The notes under the pieces: generated by a model | Databases searched by the model: none | What the model saw: the letters and a program-made list of their open reading frames with translations, nothing else | What the model was told of the DNA's origin: nothing | Program-made: the position numbers and the translations under genes | Shown: piece by piece, positions 1 to 5,074 of the stretch | Layout: every line of letters begins with the position of its first letter | How positions within the stretch are numbered: position 1 is the stretch's first letter | Origin: Synergistaceae bacterium UBA4088 | Lineage (GTDB): Bacteria; Synergistota; Synergistia; Synergistales; Thermovirgaceae | DNA length: 8,248 nucleotides | NCBI GenBank assembly: GCA_002382605.1 | Contig: DFYG01000041.1 | Location: 1,673-9,920, forward strand | Direction: 5' to 3'

Positions 1-182
1 ACATGGCACCAGTGGCAGGTGGCATATCCCGATGAGACGAAGATCGGCACACCCCGTCTTGCGGCTTCGTCTACGGTCTCACTTCTCCACTCCTGCCACC
101 ATACAGGGTTGTCCGCATGCTGGAGAAGGTAGGGGGATCTGCTCAAGCCGAGGTTGTTCCTGTCGAAACGCTTTGCGGACAT
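1..182 (-). CDS. DUF255 / YyaL-type thioredoxin-fold protein, N-terminal part (runs off left edge)
   Basis: The first 60 codons of a minus-strand gene; the rest lies beyond the left edge. The translation begins MSAKRFDRNNLGLSRSPYLL and continues through QHADNPVWWQEW to GYATCHWCHV at the edge. The S-PYLLQHA-NPV-W block followed by a CxxC (C-H-W-C) thioredoxin-like motif is the signature N-terminus of the DUF255/YyaL (spermatogenesis-associated protein 20-like) family. Known members are about 600-700 residues, with a thioredoxin-like domain followed by an alpha/alpha six-barrel; their reaction is not established. The start ATG (182-180) shares one base with the TGA stop of the upstream nitroreductase gene (TGATG), so translation is probably coupled and a ribosome binding site of its own is not needed. 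The family call is secure; the biochemical role is not. Confidence 0.9.
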   Translation of the reverse strand, partial: MSAKRFDRNNLGLSRSPYLLQHADNPVWWQEWRSETVDEAARRGVPIFVSSGYATCHWCH

Positions 183-931
183 CACTGAGGCTCTCTCTTT
201 CCGACCGGGGCCATGTAGATGACGAACTCCTCTTCGCCGTCGGCTCCGACGAGGGCGTCCGCTTTTTCCTGGTCGTATGCGGCTATGGCGCAGGTTCCCG
301 CTTCTATGGCCTCGCATGCAAGGTAGAGGTTCTGGCATATATGACCTGCGTCGAGTGCTATCACCTTGTAGGCCGCTTCACCATAGCGCCACTCCATGCG
401 GTAGGGAATGGAGGTCCAGATGAATGTCGCCGCCCCGCTGCCGGCGAATTTCTGGTTCAGGGCCGCGCCGATCGTCAGCCTTTCTATTCCGGCGGGGCGG
501 GATATGGCGGTCAGCTGATGTTCCACGGGCAGATAACGGTAGATCCCTTTTTCAAGCCCCTTTACCCTGAAGACCGCCAGATAGGTCTCGAATGCGTGGC
601 GACAGCCAGCGGAAGGTACGGTCCTGAAGGCGTGCCCTCCCGACGGTGCACCCTTGATCCCCTGGGTGGCCCATAACAGAAAGGACAGCTCCTCGAGCGA
701 CAGGTATTCCTTCCCGTATTTTCGCCTCGACTCTCTTCTTGCCATGGCATCCGCAAGGGGGATCTTTCCCTGCCAACCGGGATCGGGCTCAGGCAGGTCC
801 ACCCTCGCGGCTTCCTGCGGGCACGGTTTCTGTACCGGGGGAGGCTCGACACCCTTATTCTGGTCAGTCATCGAGAAATCAACGGTCCTGCGGATACTGT
901 CCTTGAGGAAATACCTTCCCTGCTTCTTCAT
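182..931 (-). CDS. SagB-type nitroreductase family FMN oxidoreductase
   Basis: A 249-residue flavin-dependent oxidoreductase of the SagB/nitroreductase superfamily. Visible blocks in order are the N-terminal FLKDSIRRTVDF-TDQNKGV leader typical of the standalone SagB group, the RRESRRKYG flavin-phosphate-binding block, LSFLLWATQG, a RTVPSAG segment, and the C-terminal LDAGHICQNLYLACEAIEAG helix. The frame stays open to 1009, but I prefer the ATG at 931: the leader conserved in relatives starts there and a GGGGTG stands about four bases upstream. The ATG at 973, with GGAAAG before it, is the alternative. In streptolysin S-like systems SagB oxidises azolines in peptides; no precursor peptide or YcaO cyclase gene is visible here, so this is more likely a general NAD(P)H:FMN reductase of unknown substrate. 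Its TGA overlaps the start of the DUF255 gene by one base. Confidence 0.9.
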   Translation of the reverse strand: MKKQGRYFLKDSIRRTVDFSMTDQNKGVEPPPVQKPCPQEAARVDLPEPDPGWQGKIPLADAMARRESRRKYGKEYLSLEELSFLLWATQGIKGAPSGGHAFRTVPSAGCRHAFETYLAVFRVKGLEKGIYRYLPVEHQLTAISRPAGIERLTIGAALNQKFAGSGAATFIWTSIPYRMEWRYGEAAYKVIALDAGHICQNLYLACEAIEAGTCAIAAYDQEKADALVGADGEEEFVIYMAPVGKREPQ

Positions 932-991
932 CGGACACCCCGATCCTCGTCTTTGGGTCCTGCCGGACGTCATCACTTTCCATGCTTCTGC

Positions 992-1020
992 CTGATAATC
1001 ATAAGCCATAATTTGCTCAA
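992..1020 (-). promoter_or_regulatory. possible sigma70-type promoter for the nitroreductase gene
   Basis: On the minus strand TTGAGC (1020-1015) is followed after 17 bases by TATCAG (997-992). Each hexamer matches the consensus in four of six positions. The predicted transcript start near 985 would exclude the far upstream ATG at 1009 and fits the starts at 973 or 931. Weak by sequence alone. Confidence 0.3.
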
Positions 1021-1278
1021 GTCACTAAACACCCTGCTGACTTGAAGAACAGCTATATCGACCTGCTCTCGATAACGTGCAGCAATCGTGAAGACAAGGT
1101 TGGTTTCGTAACCAGCATGCACGTCGGGGATTTCAACCACTTCGCCGGAAAGGGTATTCCAAAAGTGGTTTTGGACCCGAATGGAGATAACCTGCATTGC
1201 GCCGACGAAAAAGTAAACCTGGCCGATATCGTAAAACTCAAGGATATCCTTGTAGATCTTGTATTTGGGAAGAGCTGA
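1012..1278 (+). pseudogene. 3' remnant of an M20-family metallopeptidase gene
   Basis: The frame is open from 1012 (after a TAA at 1009-1011) to the TGA at 1276-1278. The last ~45 residues carry the C-terminal hallmarks of M20/M25/M40 zinc peptidases: HFAGKGIPKVVL, then GDNLHCADEKVNL and ADIVKLKDILVDLVFGK. In intact members the histidine of the NLH-DE block helps bind the catalytic zinc near the C-terminus. Family members are about 380-450 residues, so only about a fifth remains; the catalytic core and the lid domain are missing. The only in-frame start is a TTG at 1042 without a Shine-Dalgarno sequence. The glycine-rich G-P-G normally found before GDN reads DPN here, which suggests decay. 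Its strand is opposite to both flanking genes. Identification of the family is fairly secure; I infer that it is non-functional. Confidence 0.75.
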
Positions 1279-1301
1279 AATAACTGCAAAAATCGGTGGG
1301 T

Positions 1302-1396
1302 GCGATCAGGGGGGCATGCCTCATGCTTGATTGTTCTTTACGGGTTGACGCCGTTTGAGTTACTTATTTCAGGATCACCGATGCTTTATAAGCCGG
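1302..1396. repeat. left copy of a ~95-bp diverged direct repeat flanking the AAA ATPase gene
   Basis: This stretch aligns along its whole length with 2632-2728, with a one- or two-base length difference in a G run. The two share an exact 18-base core (TACGGGTTGACGCCGTTT) and then 40 bases of ungapped similarity ending at AAGCCGG. By eye about 70-75% of positions match. The final 11 bases overlap the 3' end and stop codon of the ATPase gene. The origin of the repeat is unknown. Confidence 0.75.
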
Positions 1397-2573
1397 GTGG
1401 AAGGCTGTCGTGGATGGAATCCCAAGGGATGACCCTGCATCCGTGTGTTTTGAGCTCCTTTTCTCCGGCGTACACAAGCATGCATTCGCCCGCTTCGTTT
1501 TCTGCATAATTCAACCACTTTTGCAGGGGTTTCAGAAAATCGGGGGAAAATGTTTTGCCGGATTTTACTTCAACGGGAATGAGTTTGTCGCCCTGCTCGA
1601 TAAGTATGTCTATTTCCACGCCGTGACTGTCTCTCCAGTAGTAGAGATTGCTTTCCTTTGCCAGACTGAAGCGTTTTTTCAGCAACTGGGATACCACATA
1701 ACTTTCAAACAGAGGACCACGAAGCGGGTGTGAATTTACCTGATCTGCCGACTGTATCCCCAGGATCCATGCCGCCAGGCCCGTGTCGATAAAGTGAAGC
1801 TTGGGGCTTTTGACAATGCGTTTATTGAAGTTTTTGTAGTAGGGAGGAAGAAGGGTAATGATATATGCGGTTTCGAGAATTGAGATCCACGATCTTGCCG
1901 TATTATGCGATATTCCGCAATCCGAGGCCAGAGAAGAGAGGTTGAGGGTTTGACCGGTTCTTCCAGCGCACAGTTTCACGAAATTACGAAACTGCGAAAG
2001 ATCGCGGACGTTGACAATGGAGCGGACATCGCGCTCTATATAGGTCCTTGCATAGTTGCCCAGCCAAACCGATGTATCGATCTCCTGTGAGAAAAGGGGC
2101 GGGTAGCCGCCTTTGAAGATCGCTTCTTCCGGCGTTTTGGGTGCTCTGTCCGTATGTGCCAGTTCCGCGAAGGAAAAAGGCAGCAATGGCAAAAGAGCCG
2201 ACCTTCCCGCCAGCGACTGTGTAACCCCCGAAAGCAGGTTGAACTGCTGTGAACCGGTGAGTATGTACATTCCCGGAGTTCGCGTTTCGTCGACGCGGCC
2301 CTGAATATAGGACAGAAGATGCGGTGTTCGCTGCACTTCGTCGAAAACCGCCCCATCGGGGTAACCTTCCAGAAAACCCCTGGGATCTTCTTCCGCAAGA
2401 GTCCGTATGTCCAGTTCTTCAAGGTTGGCGTAAGGTTTCCCGGGGAAAGAGTGGCGGACAAGCGTGGTTTTTCCGGATTGACGCGGACCGGTCACAACAA
2501 CGACGGGAAAGCTCCCTGCAAGCTGGAGCAAAGCAGGTTCGGCAAACCTCTGGATGAACGAGCTGTTCTTCAT
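1386..2573 (-). CDS. AAA family ATPase (AAA_14 with C-terminal DUF4143 / nuclease-like domain)
   Basis: A 395-residue protein, normal length for the AAA_14-DUF4143 family. The AAA domain has Walker A TGPRQSGKTT (residues 28-37), Walker B GAVFDEVQ with D78 and E79, and a sensor-like LTGSQ (105-109). A winged-helix-like segment lies at about 213-240. The C-terminal DUF4143 part has a PD-(D/E)xK-type arrangement: E290, D322 in GVEIDILIE and E335-x-K337 in PVEVKSGK. These proteins are widespread, patchily distributed and often transferred; their function is poorly understood, with proposed links to mobile DNA and stress or toxin-like behaviour. The gene stands alone, on its own promoter, between two direct repeats. 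The ATG at 2573 has no Shine-Dalgarno sequence and lies only six bases after the predicted -10 box. The reading frame looks intact with no missing motif. Confidence 0.93.
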   Translation of the reverse strand: MKNSSFIQRFAEPALLQLAGSFPVVVVTGPRQSGKTTLVRHSFPGKPYANLEELDIRTLAEEDPRGFLEGYPDGAVFDEVQRTPHLLSYIQGRVDETRTPGMYILTGSQQFNLLSGVTQSLAGRSALLPLLPFSFAELAHTDRAPKTPEEAIFKGGYPPLFSQEIDTSVWLGNYARTYIERDVRSIVNVRDLSQFRNFVKLCAGRTGQTLNLSSLASDCGISHNTARSWISILETAYIITLLPPYYKNFNKRIVKSPKLHFIDTGLAAWILGIQSADQVNSHPLRGPLFESYVVSQLLKKRFSLAKESNLYYWRDSHGVEIDILIEQGDKLIPVEVKSGKTFSPDFLKPLQKWLNYAENEAGECMLVYAGEKELKTHGCRVIPWDSIHDSLPPGL

Positions 2574-2579
2574 GAATAA

Positions 2580-2608
2580 AAGATAGGCTTATTTGTGTAA
2601 ATTGTCAA
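2580..2608 (-). promoter_or_regulatory. strong sigma70-type promoter of the ATPase gene, apparently leaderless
   Basis: On the minus strand a perfect TTGACA -35 box (2608-2603) is followed by exactly 17 bases and TATCTT (2585-2580) as -10 box. Only TTATTC separates the -10 box from the ATG at 2573, so transcription should start at or within a base or two of the initiation codon. That leaves no 5' leader and no ribosome binding site. Confidence 0.65.
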
Positions 2609-2626
2609 TTGAATTTACAAATAGCC
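2586..2626. promoter_or_regulatory. 41-bp near-palindrome overlapping the ATPase promoter (operator candidate)
   Basis: The left arm 2586-2603 (GGCTTATTTGTGTAAATT) and the reverse complement of the right arm 2612-2626 (GGCTATTTGTAAATT) match except for one- and two-base insertions, around the centre GTCAATTG. The palindrome covers the spacer and -35 box of the ATPase promoter, a usual place for a repressor site. The ATPase protein itself, with its winged-helix-like segment, could be the regulator, but that is inference. Confidence 0.5.
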
Positions 2627-2631
2627 CAGGA

Positions 2632-2728
2632 GTGATCAGACGGGGGCATACCTAATGCTTGCCGGATCTGTACGGGTTGACGCCGTTTAGGTCACCTAAA
2701 TCCAGGTTACCGATGTTTCGCAAGCCGG
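2632..2728. repeat. right copy of the ~95-bp direct repeat flanking the AAA ATPase gene
   Basis: This is the partner of 1302-1396, in the same orientation, with the exact shared core TACGGGTTGACGCCGTTT. This copy also contains a perfect odd palindrome, TTTAGGTCACCTAAA (2686-2700), which is degraded in the left copy. It lies just upstream of the ATPase promoter and palindrome. Confidence 0.75.
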
Positions 2729-2742
2729 ATATTCGACATGGA

Positions 2743-2783
2743 GCGGCTGGAGCCGCAATAACTGCGGAGACCTAAAGAGGTCT
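2743..2783. other. two small perfect hairpins, with a third overlapping alternative
   Basis: GCGGCT (2743-2748) pairs with AGCCGC (2751-2756) across two bases. AGACCT (2768-2773) pairs with AGGTCT (2778-2783) around AAAG. CCGC (2753-2756) can alternatively pair with GCGG (2764-2767), which would break the first hairpin. Neither strand has a T tract after the stems, so this is not a standard terminator. It may be part of a structured RNA or of the repeat-associated element to its left. Confidence 0.45.
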
Positions 2784-2833
2784 GGAGGGGAGAATATCAA
2801 AATCACAGATCAGGATACCCGATGATCGGTTAG

Positions 2834-3019
2834 GATTGTCGTTTGCAGGAGTCGCTTCGCTTTCCATTCAGCCATGAGAAATTAGAACCATACTTCAAAA
2901 ATATCGTGATAAATAATATGCTGGCTTTAAAAGATTACCTCGACAGAAAATCAGCAGTCAGGGTGATTCCAGCCTCTGCTTTTCTGATGGCGCTTGTTAA
3001 GGTAGCCGTATTGCTCTGA
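2834..3019 (+). pseudogene. unrecognised 62-codon open frame, possibly a gene remnant
   Basis: The frame is open from just after a TAG (2831-2833) to the TGA at 3017-3019. It contains protein-like stretches: FPFSHEKLEPYFKNIVI, then MLALKDYLDRKSAVRVIPAS and the hydrophobic tail AFLMALVKVAVLL. Possible starts are TTG 2843, GTG 2906 and ATG 2918; none has a clear ribosome binding site. The mix of charged helix and hydrophobic end looks more like a piece of a real protein than random frame, and remnants of other genes lie on both sides. I do not recognise the family, and chance cannot be excluded at this length. Confidence 0.3.
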
Positions 3020-3044
3020 AAAAACCTAATTTATTCGGATTTTA

Positions 3045-3101
3045 TCATGGTTTGTCAAAAGTGTAGGTGCGACCCCTATAAGTTTTCGTTGTTTTTCGCA
3101 T
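3045..3101 (-). CDS. possible 18-residue mini-ORF with consensus ribosome binding site
   Basis: A minus-strand ATG (3101-3099) preceded by a perfect GGAGGT (3113-3108) at six bases' spacing opens a frame of 18 residues, MRKTTKTYRGRTYTFDKP, ending at TGA (3047-3045). The peptide is very basic. Nothing else recommends it: no visible promoter, no family known to me, and the neighbourhood is otherwise degenerate. It may be the surviving 5' end of a lost gene, a leader peptide, or chance. Confidence 0.25.
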   Translation of the reverse strand: MRKTTKTYRGRTYTFDKP

Positions 3102-3356
3102 CGGCCGACCTCCGCTTGATGGAACTGTACCCCATTTCCACATGGTGCGCTTGACGCATATTGCGGGGTTTGGCAATTCCGTGACTTCGGGTGTGTCAGA
3201 CTCGCCAATTCGACGGAATCAGTTTTTCCTTGACCCTGTCGTTCTCTTACATTCGCGTTCAAAGGATTAGCTTCATCGGCGGGAACACCAAGTTTCGAAA
3301 ACCCTGCGCTTCCTTCTGTTTTTGAGACAATTTCTCCGGCAGGCTCCTTATTGGTC

Positions 3357-3384
3357 TATAATTGACAAAACATCGTTCTGTCGA
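3357..3384 (+). promoter_or_regulatory. candidate promoter and operator of mntA-hepT
   Basis: A consensus -10 box TATAAT (3357-3362) lies 36 bases before the mntA ATG; no good -35 box is seen at 16-19 bases upstream. Around the expected transcript start is a short inverted repeat, TTGACA (3362-3367) and TGTCGA (3379-3384). This would suit autoregulation, common for toxin-antitoxin operons. The ribosome binding site is AGAGG at 3387-3391. Confidence 0.45.
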
Positions 3385-3398
3385 GAAGAGGTATAGCA

Positions 3399-3689
3399 AT
3401 GATTCGTGATGAGATCATCAGGAAGATCCGGGAACACGAAAAGGAAATCCAGGATCTGGGTGCGGAAAGGCTTTCTCTATTTGGCTCAGCAGCCAGAGGC
3501 GACCTCCTGCCGGAAAGCGACATAGATATTCTGGTGTCTTTCGTGATGCCTGCTGATTACAGAAGATACATCAACCTGAAGTTTTTCCTGGAGGATCTTC
3601 TTCAGAGACCCGTGGATCTTGTCATGGAAACCGCATTGAAGCCCCGGATAAGGAAACGGGTGGAAAGCGAGATGATCCGGGTTGCGTGA
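3399..3689 (+). CDS. mntA: MntA-type minimal nucleotidyltransferase (antitoxin of MNT/HEPN pair)
   Basis: A 96-residue MNT-domain protein of typical length. It carries the nucleotidyltransferase signature GS-x10-DxD exactly: G29-S30 in LFGSAARGD, then D41 and D43 in ESDIDILV; a third acidic residue, D73, sits in PVDLVM. In characterised pairs MntA transfers AMP groups onto a tyrosine of the HEPN toxin HepT and so silences it. All three metal-binding acids are present, so this copy should be active. The ATG at 3399 has AGAGG eight bases or so upstream. The 3' end overlaps hepT by eight bases, the usual arrangement of this operon. It is probably a mobile or defence-related module, given the gene remnants around it. 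Confidence 0.92.
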   Translation: MIRDEIIRKIREHEKEIQDLGAERLSLFGSAARGDLLPESDIDILVSFVMPADYRRYINLKFFLEDLLQRPVDLVMETALKPRIRKRVESEMIRVA

Positions 3690-4023
3690 TCCGGAACTTC
3701 TTCTGGAGGATATCCTTGAATGTGCTGAAAAGATCGCCCTGTACACGAAGGGAATCACAATAGAGGACTTCAGGCAAAACAGCATGCTTCAGGATGCTGT
3801 TGTCCGGAACCTGGAAATCATCGGAGAAGCAGTCAGGAAGCTTCCGGAAGACTTTCTTGAAAAACACCCCGACTTGCCGTGGCGTGAAATTGCGGCCCTT
3901 CGCAACATCCTCGCTCACGCCTATTTCGGGTTGGATCTGGAAATAATATGGACCCTTGCGATAGAGGAAACTCCCTCGTTAAGCAAACAGATCGAATCTA
4001 TCATCAAAAACAGGTCTTTTTAG
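3682..4023 (+). CDS. hepT: HepT-type HEPN ribonuclease toxin (DUF86)
   Basis: A 113-residue all-helical HEPN protein of typical length, starting with RDPELLLEDILECAEKI and carrying the complete RX4HXY motif: R74, H79 and Y81 in LRNILAHAYF. In the family the arginine and histidine form the RNase site at the dimer interface, and the tyrosine is the residue AMPylated by MntA. The chosen start is the TTG at 3682, inside the end of mntA; it gives the normal family N-terminus (RDPxxxLEDILE) and implies translational coupling. No ATG in frame lies near. All key residues are present, so the toxin is predicted to be active and to need its partner. The gene stops at 4021-4023, directly where a PIN-domain remnant begins. 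Confidence 0.92.
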   Translation: MRDPELLLEDILECAEKIALYTKGITIEDFRQNSMLQDAVVRNLEIIGEAVRKLPEDFLEKHPDLPWREIAALRNILAHAYFGLDLEIIWTLAIEETPSLSKQIESIIKNRSF

Positions 4024-4024
4024 G

Positions 4025-4294
4025 AAAACCCACATCGGATACGACGGGATCCTCCCCGATGAAGGAGATCGTCCGTTCGTAGAGACTGCTCTTGCAGTCG
4101 GAGCACCCCTTATTATCGGTAACCTGAAACATTTTTCTTCTGTTCCATTGCTGCCTGTACTCTCTCCGGCCCAAGCTCTGGAGGCTATGAGAGAACAGAA
4201 ACGAGCGGAATATAAAGGAGAGCGACTTGAAGATTGGAACGTGTTTAAAAGTGCAGGCAATACTCCTTTGAGGTTTTTATTCGGTGGTCTTTGA
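4025..4294 (+). pseudogene. 5'-truncated PIN-domain toxin gene remnant
   Basis: Directly after the hepT stop a frame, open upstream to 3983, runs to TGA at 4292-4294. It reads PDEGDRPFVETALAVGAPLI, then IGNLKHFSSVP and VLSPAQALEAM. This is the C-terminal part of PIN-domain toxins of the PIN_3 type, where an acidic D-x-x-D-x-P-F/L block, a GN-KHF block and a final SP-E/Q-x-LE helix are conserved. About 37 further residues, rich in charged residues, follow the SPAQALE helix. The N-terminal half with the first catalytic acids is missing and no start codon with a ribosome binding site precedes it. It therefore cannot make an active nuclease. Its end overlaps the end of the convergent Fe-S protein gene by 18 bases. 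Confidence 0.75.
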
Positions 4295-4972
4295 GGTTGT
4301 GCCGTTATGGTTGGGGCAGACCTTTCTGCAGACGTTGCATGACAAAACCCATCCGCCTCCGCCTGTGCTGGTGACGGAACGCTCTCTGCACAGTTTCTGG
4401 TTGATCGTCGTTCCATCAAGGGCTTTCTGGGGGCATGAATCGATGCACACCGAACACTTTTCAACACATACTTCATAGAGAGCGACCGGATCCGGTTCGA
4501 GGTCTGTGGTTACGAGAACTGCTCCCAGCCACATCATGTTTCCGAAACGGTCGTTCATCAGGAGCGTGTTTTTTCCCATCCCTCCAAGTCCAGCCTGAAC
4601 CCCCGAGTGCTTCAGGGAAAGTATTCCCCTTCCGTGGTTTTGCTGCGGGTCCCAGTAGTCGTAAGGATCAGCGGAAGGGATCGGGATCGACACAACTCCT
4701 TCGTTTTCCAGCTCTTCTGTCAGTCGAAAAGAGATCTGATCCAGCTTTCTGACCATCATGTTCCGCACAAGAGTATACGGGGAATTCGTTCTGACTTTCA
4801 GTGTGCTCAGGGGAAAGCGGCAGGCAAAAACGACCACCGAGCGGCAATCCGGCAAAATGTCGCACGGGTGAAACCCCTTCGGAGCCTTTTCGAACCGGGA
4901 TACGGACGCAATTCCGCAAATATCTGCTCCTGCTTCGATCGTTTTCCTTTTCATGTCTTCAGATGTGATCAT
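4277..4972 (-). CDS. QueG-like 4Fe-4S protein (epoxyqueuosine reductase superfamily, short form)
   Basis: A 231-residue protein of the COG1600/QueG-related superfamily. The block GLGGMGKNTLLMNDRFGNMM (about 129-148), followed by WLGAVLVTTD, matches the conserved core next to the cobalamin site of epoxyqueuosine reductases. It is followed by ferredoxin-like cysteines: C169-x3-C173-x2-C176-x3-C180-P and C195, C212-x2-C215-x3-C219-P, enough for two 4Fe-4S clusters. True QueG is about 350-380 residues and has a C-terminal HEAT-like region, absent here; so this is probably a short paralogue with a different substrate. The ATG at 4972 has AGGAG nine bases upstream. It follows dctM on the same strand by 102 bases and may be the last gene of the TRAP operon. 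Confidence 0.85.
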   Translation of the reverse strand: MITSEDMKRKTIEAGADICGIASVSRFEKAPKGFHPCDILPDCRSVVVFACRFPLSTLKVRTNSPYTLVRNMMVRKLDQISFRLTEELENEGVVSIPIPSADPYDYWDPQQNHGRGILSLKHSGVQAGLGGMGKNTLLMNDRFGNMMWLGAVLVTTDLEPDPVALYEVCVEKCSVCIDSCPQKALDGTTINQKLCRERSVTSTGGGGWVLSCNVCRKVCPNHNGTTSKTTE

Positions 4973-5012
4973 TAGTTACCACTCCTGCATGGTTTTCTGG
5001 TATTTTCGGAAA

Positions 5013-5053
5013 AGAGCCGTCGTCTCTGGAAACTGAAGAAGGCCGGCGGCTCT
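5013..5053 (-). terminator. weak hairpin between dctM and the Fe-S protein gene
   Basis: On the minus strand AGAGCCG (5053-5047) and CGGCTCT (5019-5013) can pair across a 27-base loop, followed by TTTTCC. The 7-bp stem and long loop make it a poor terminator; it may weaken rather than stop transcription into the downstream gene. Confidence 0.3.
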
Positions 5054-5074
5054 ATAGTCCTCCCTATCCGCAGG

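Larger units (their letters stand above)
2574..3398. other. 825-bp region without a convincing gene
   Basis: The region separates the divergently transcribed ATPase and mntA genes. It holds the ATPase promoter and palindrome, the right copy of the direct repeat, the hairpin group at 2743-2783, an unrecognised open frame at 2834-3019, a mini-ORF at 3045-3101 and the mntA promoter. The part from about 3110 to 3340 shows only an open minus-strand frame of no recognisable family. I see no tRNA, CRISPR or riboswitch. Confidence 0.6.

Noticed and set aside
32..676. 214-codon plus-strand open frame
   Set aside because: It is the shadow of the DUF255 and nitroreductase genes on the other strand; no family features, low-complexity arginine- and glycine-rich translation.
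3026..3262. 78-codon minus-strand open frame, extendable upstream to about 3345
   Set aside because: No family recognised, no ribosome binding site at its TTG start, and composition typical of non-coding DNA. It might be a remnant but I cannot support it.
3362..3390. TTGACA upstream of mntA as a -35 box
   Set aside because: No -10 box follows at 16-18 bases; the spaced position falls on the ribosome binding site. TATAAT just before it is the better promoter element.
4033..4061. Inverted repeat CATCGG/CCGATG after hepT as a terminator
   Set aside because: Only six base pairs with a long loop and no T tract; it lies inside the PIN remnant frame.
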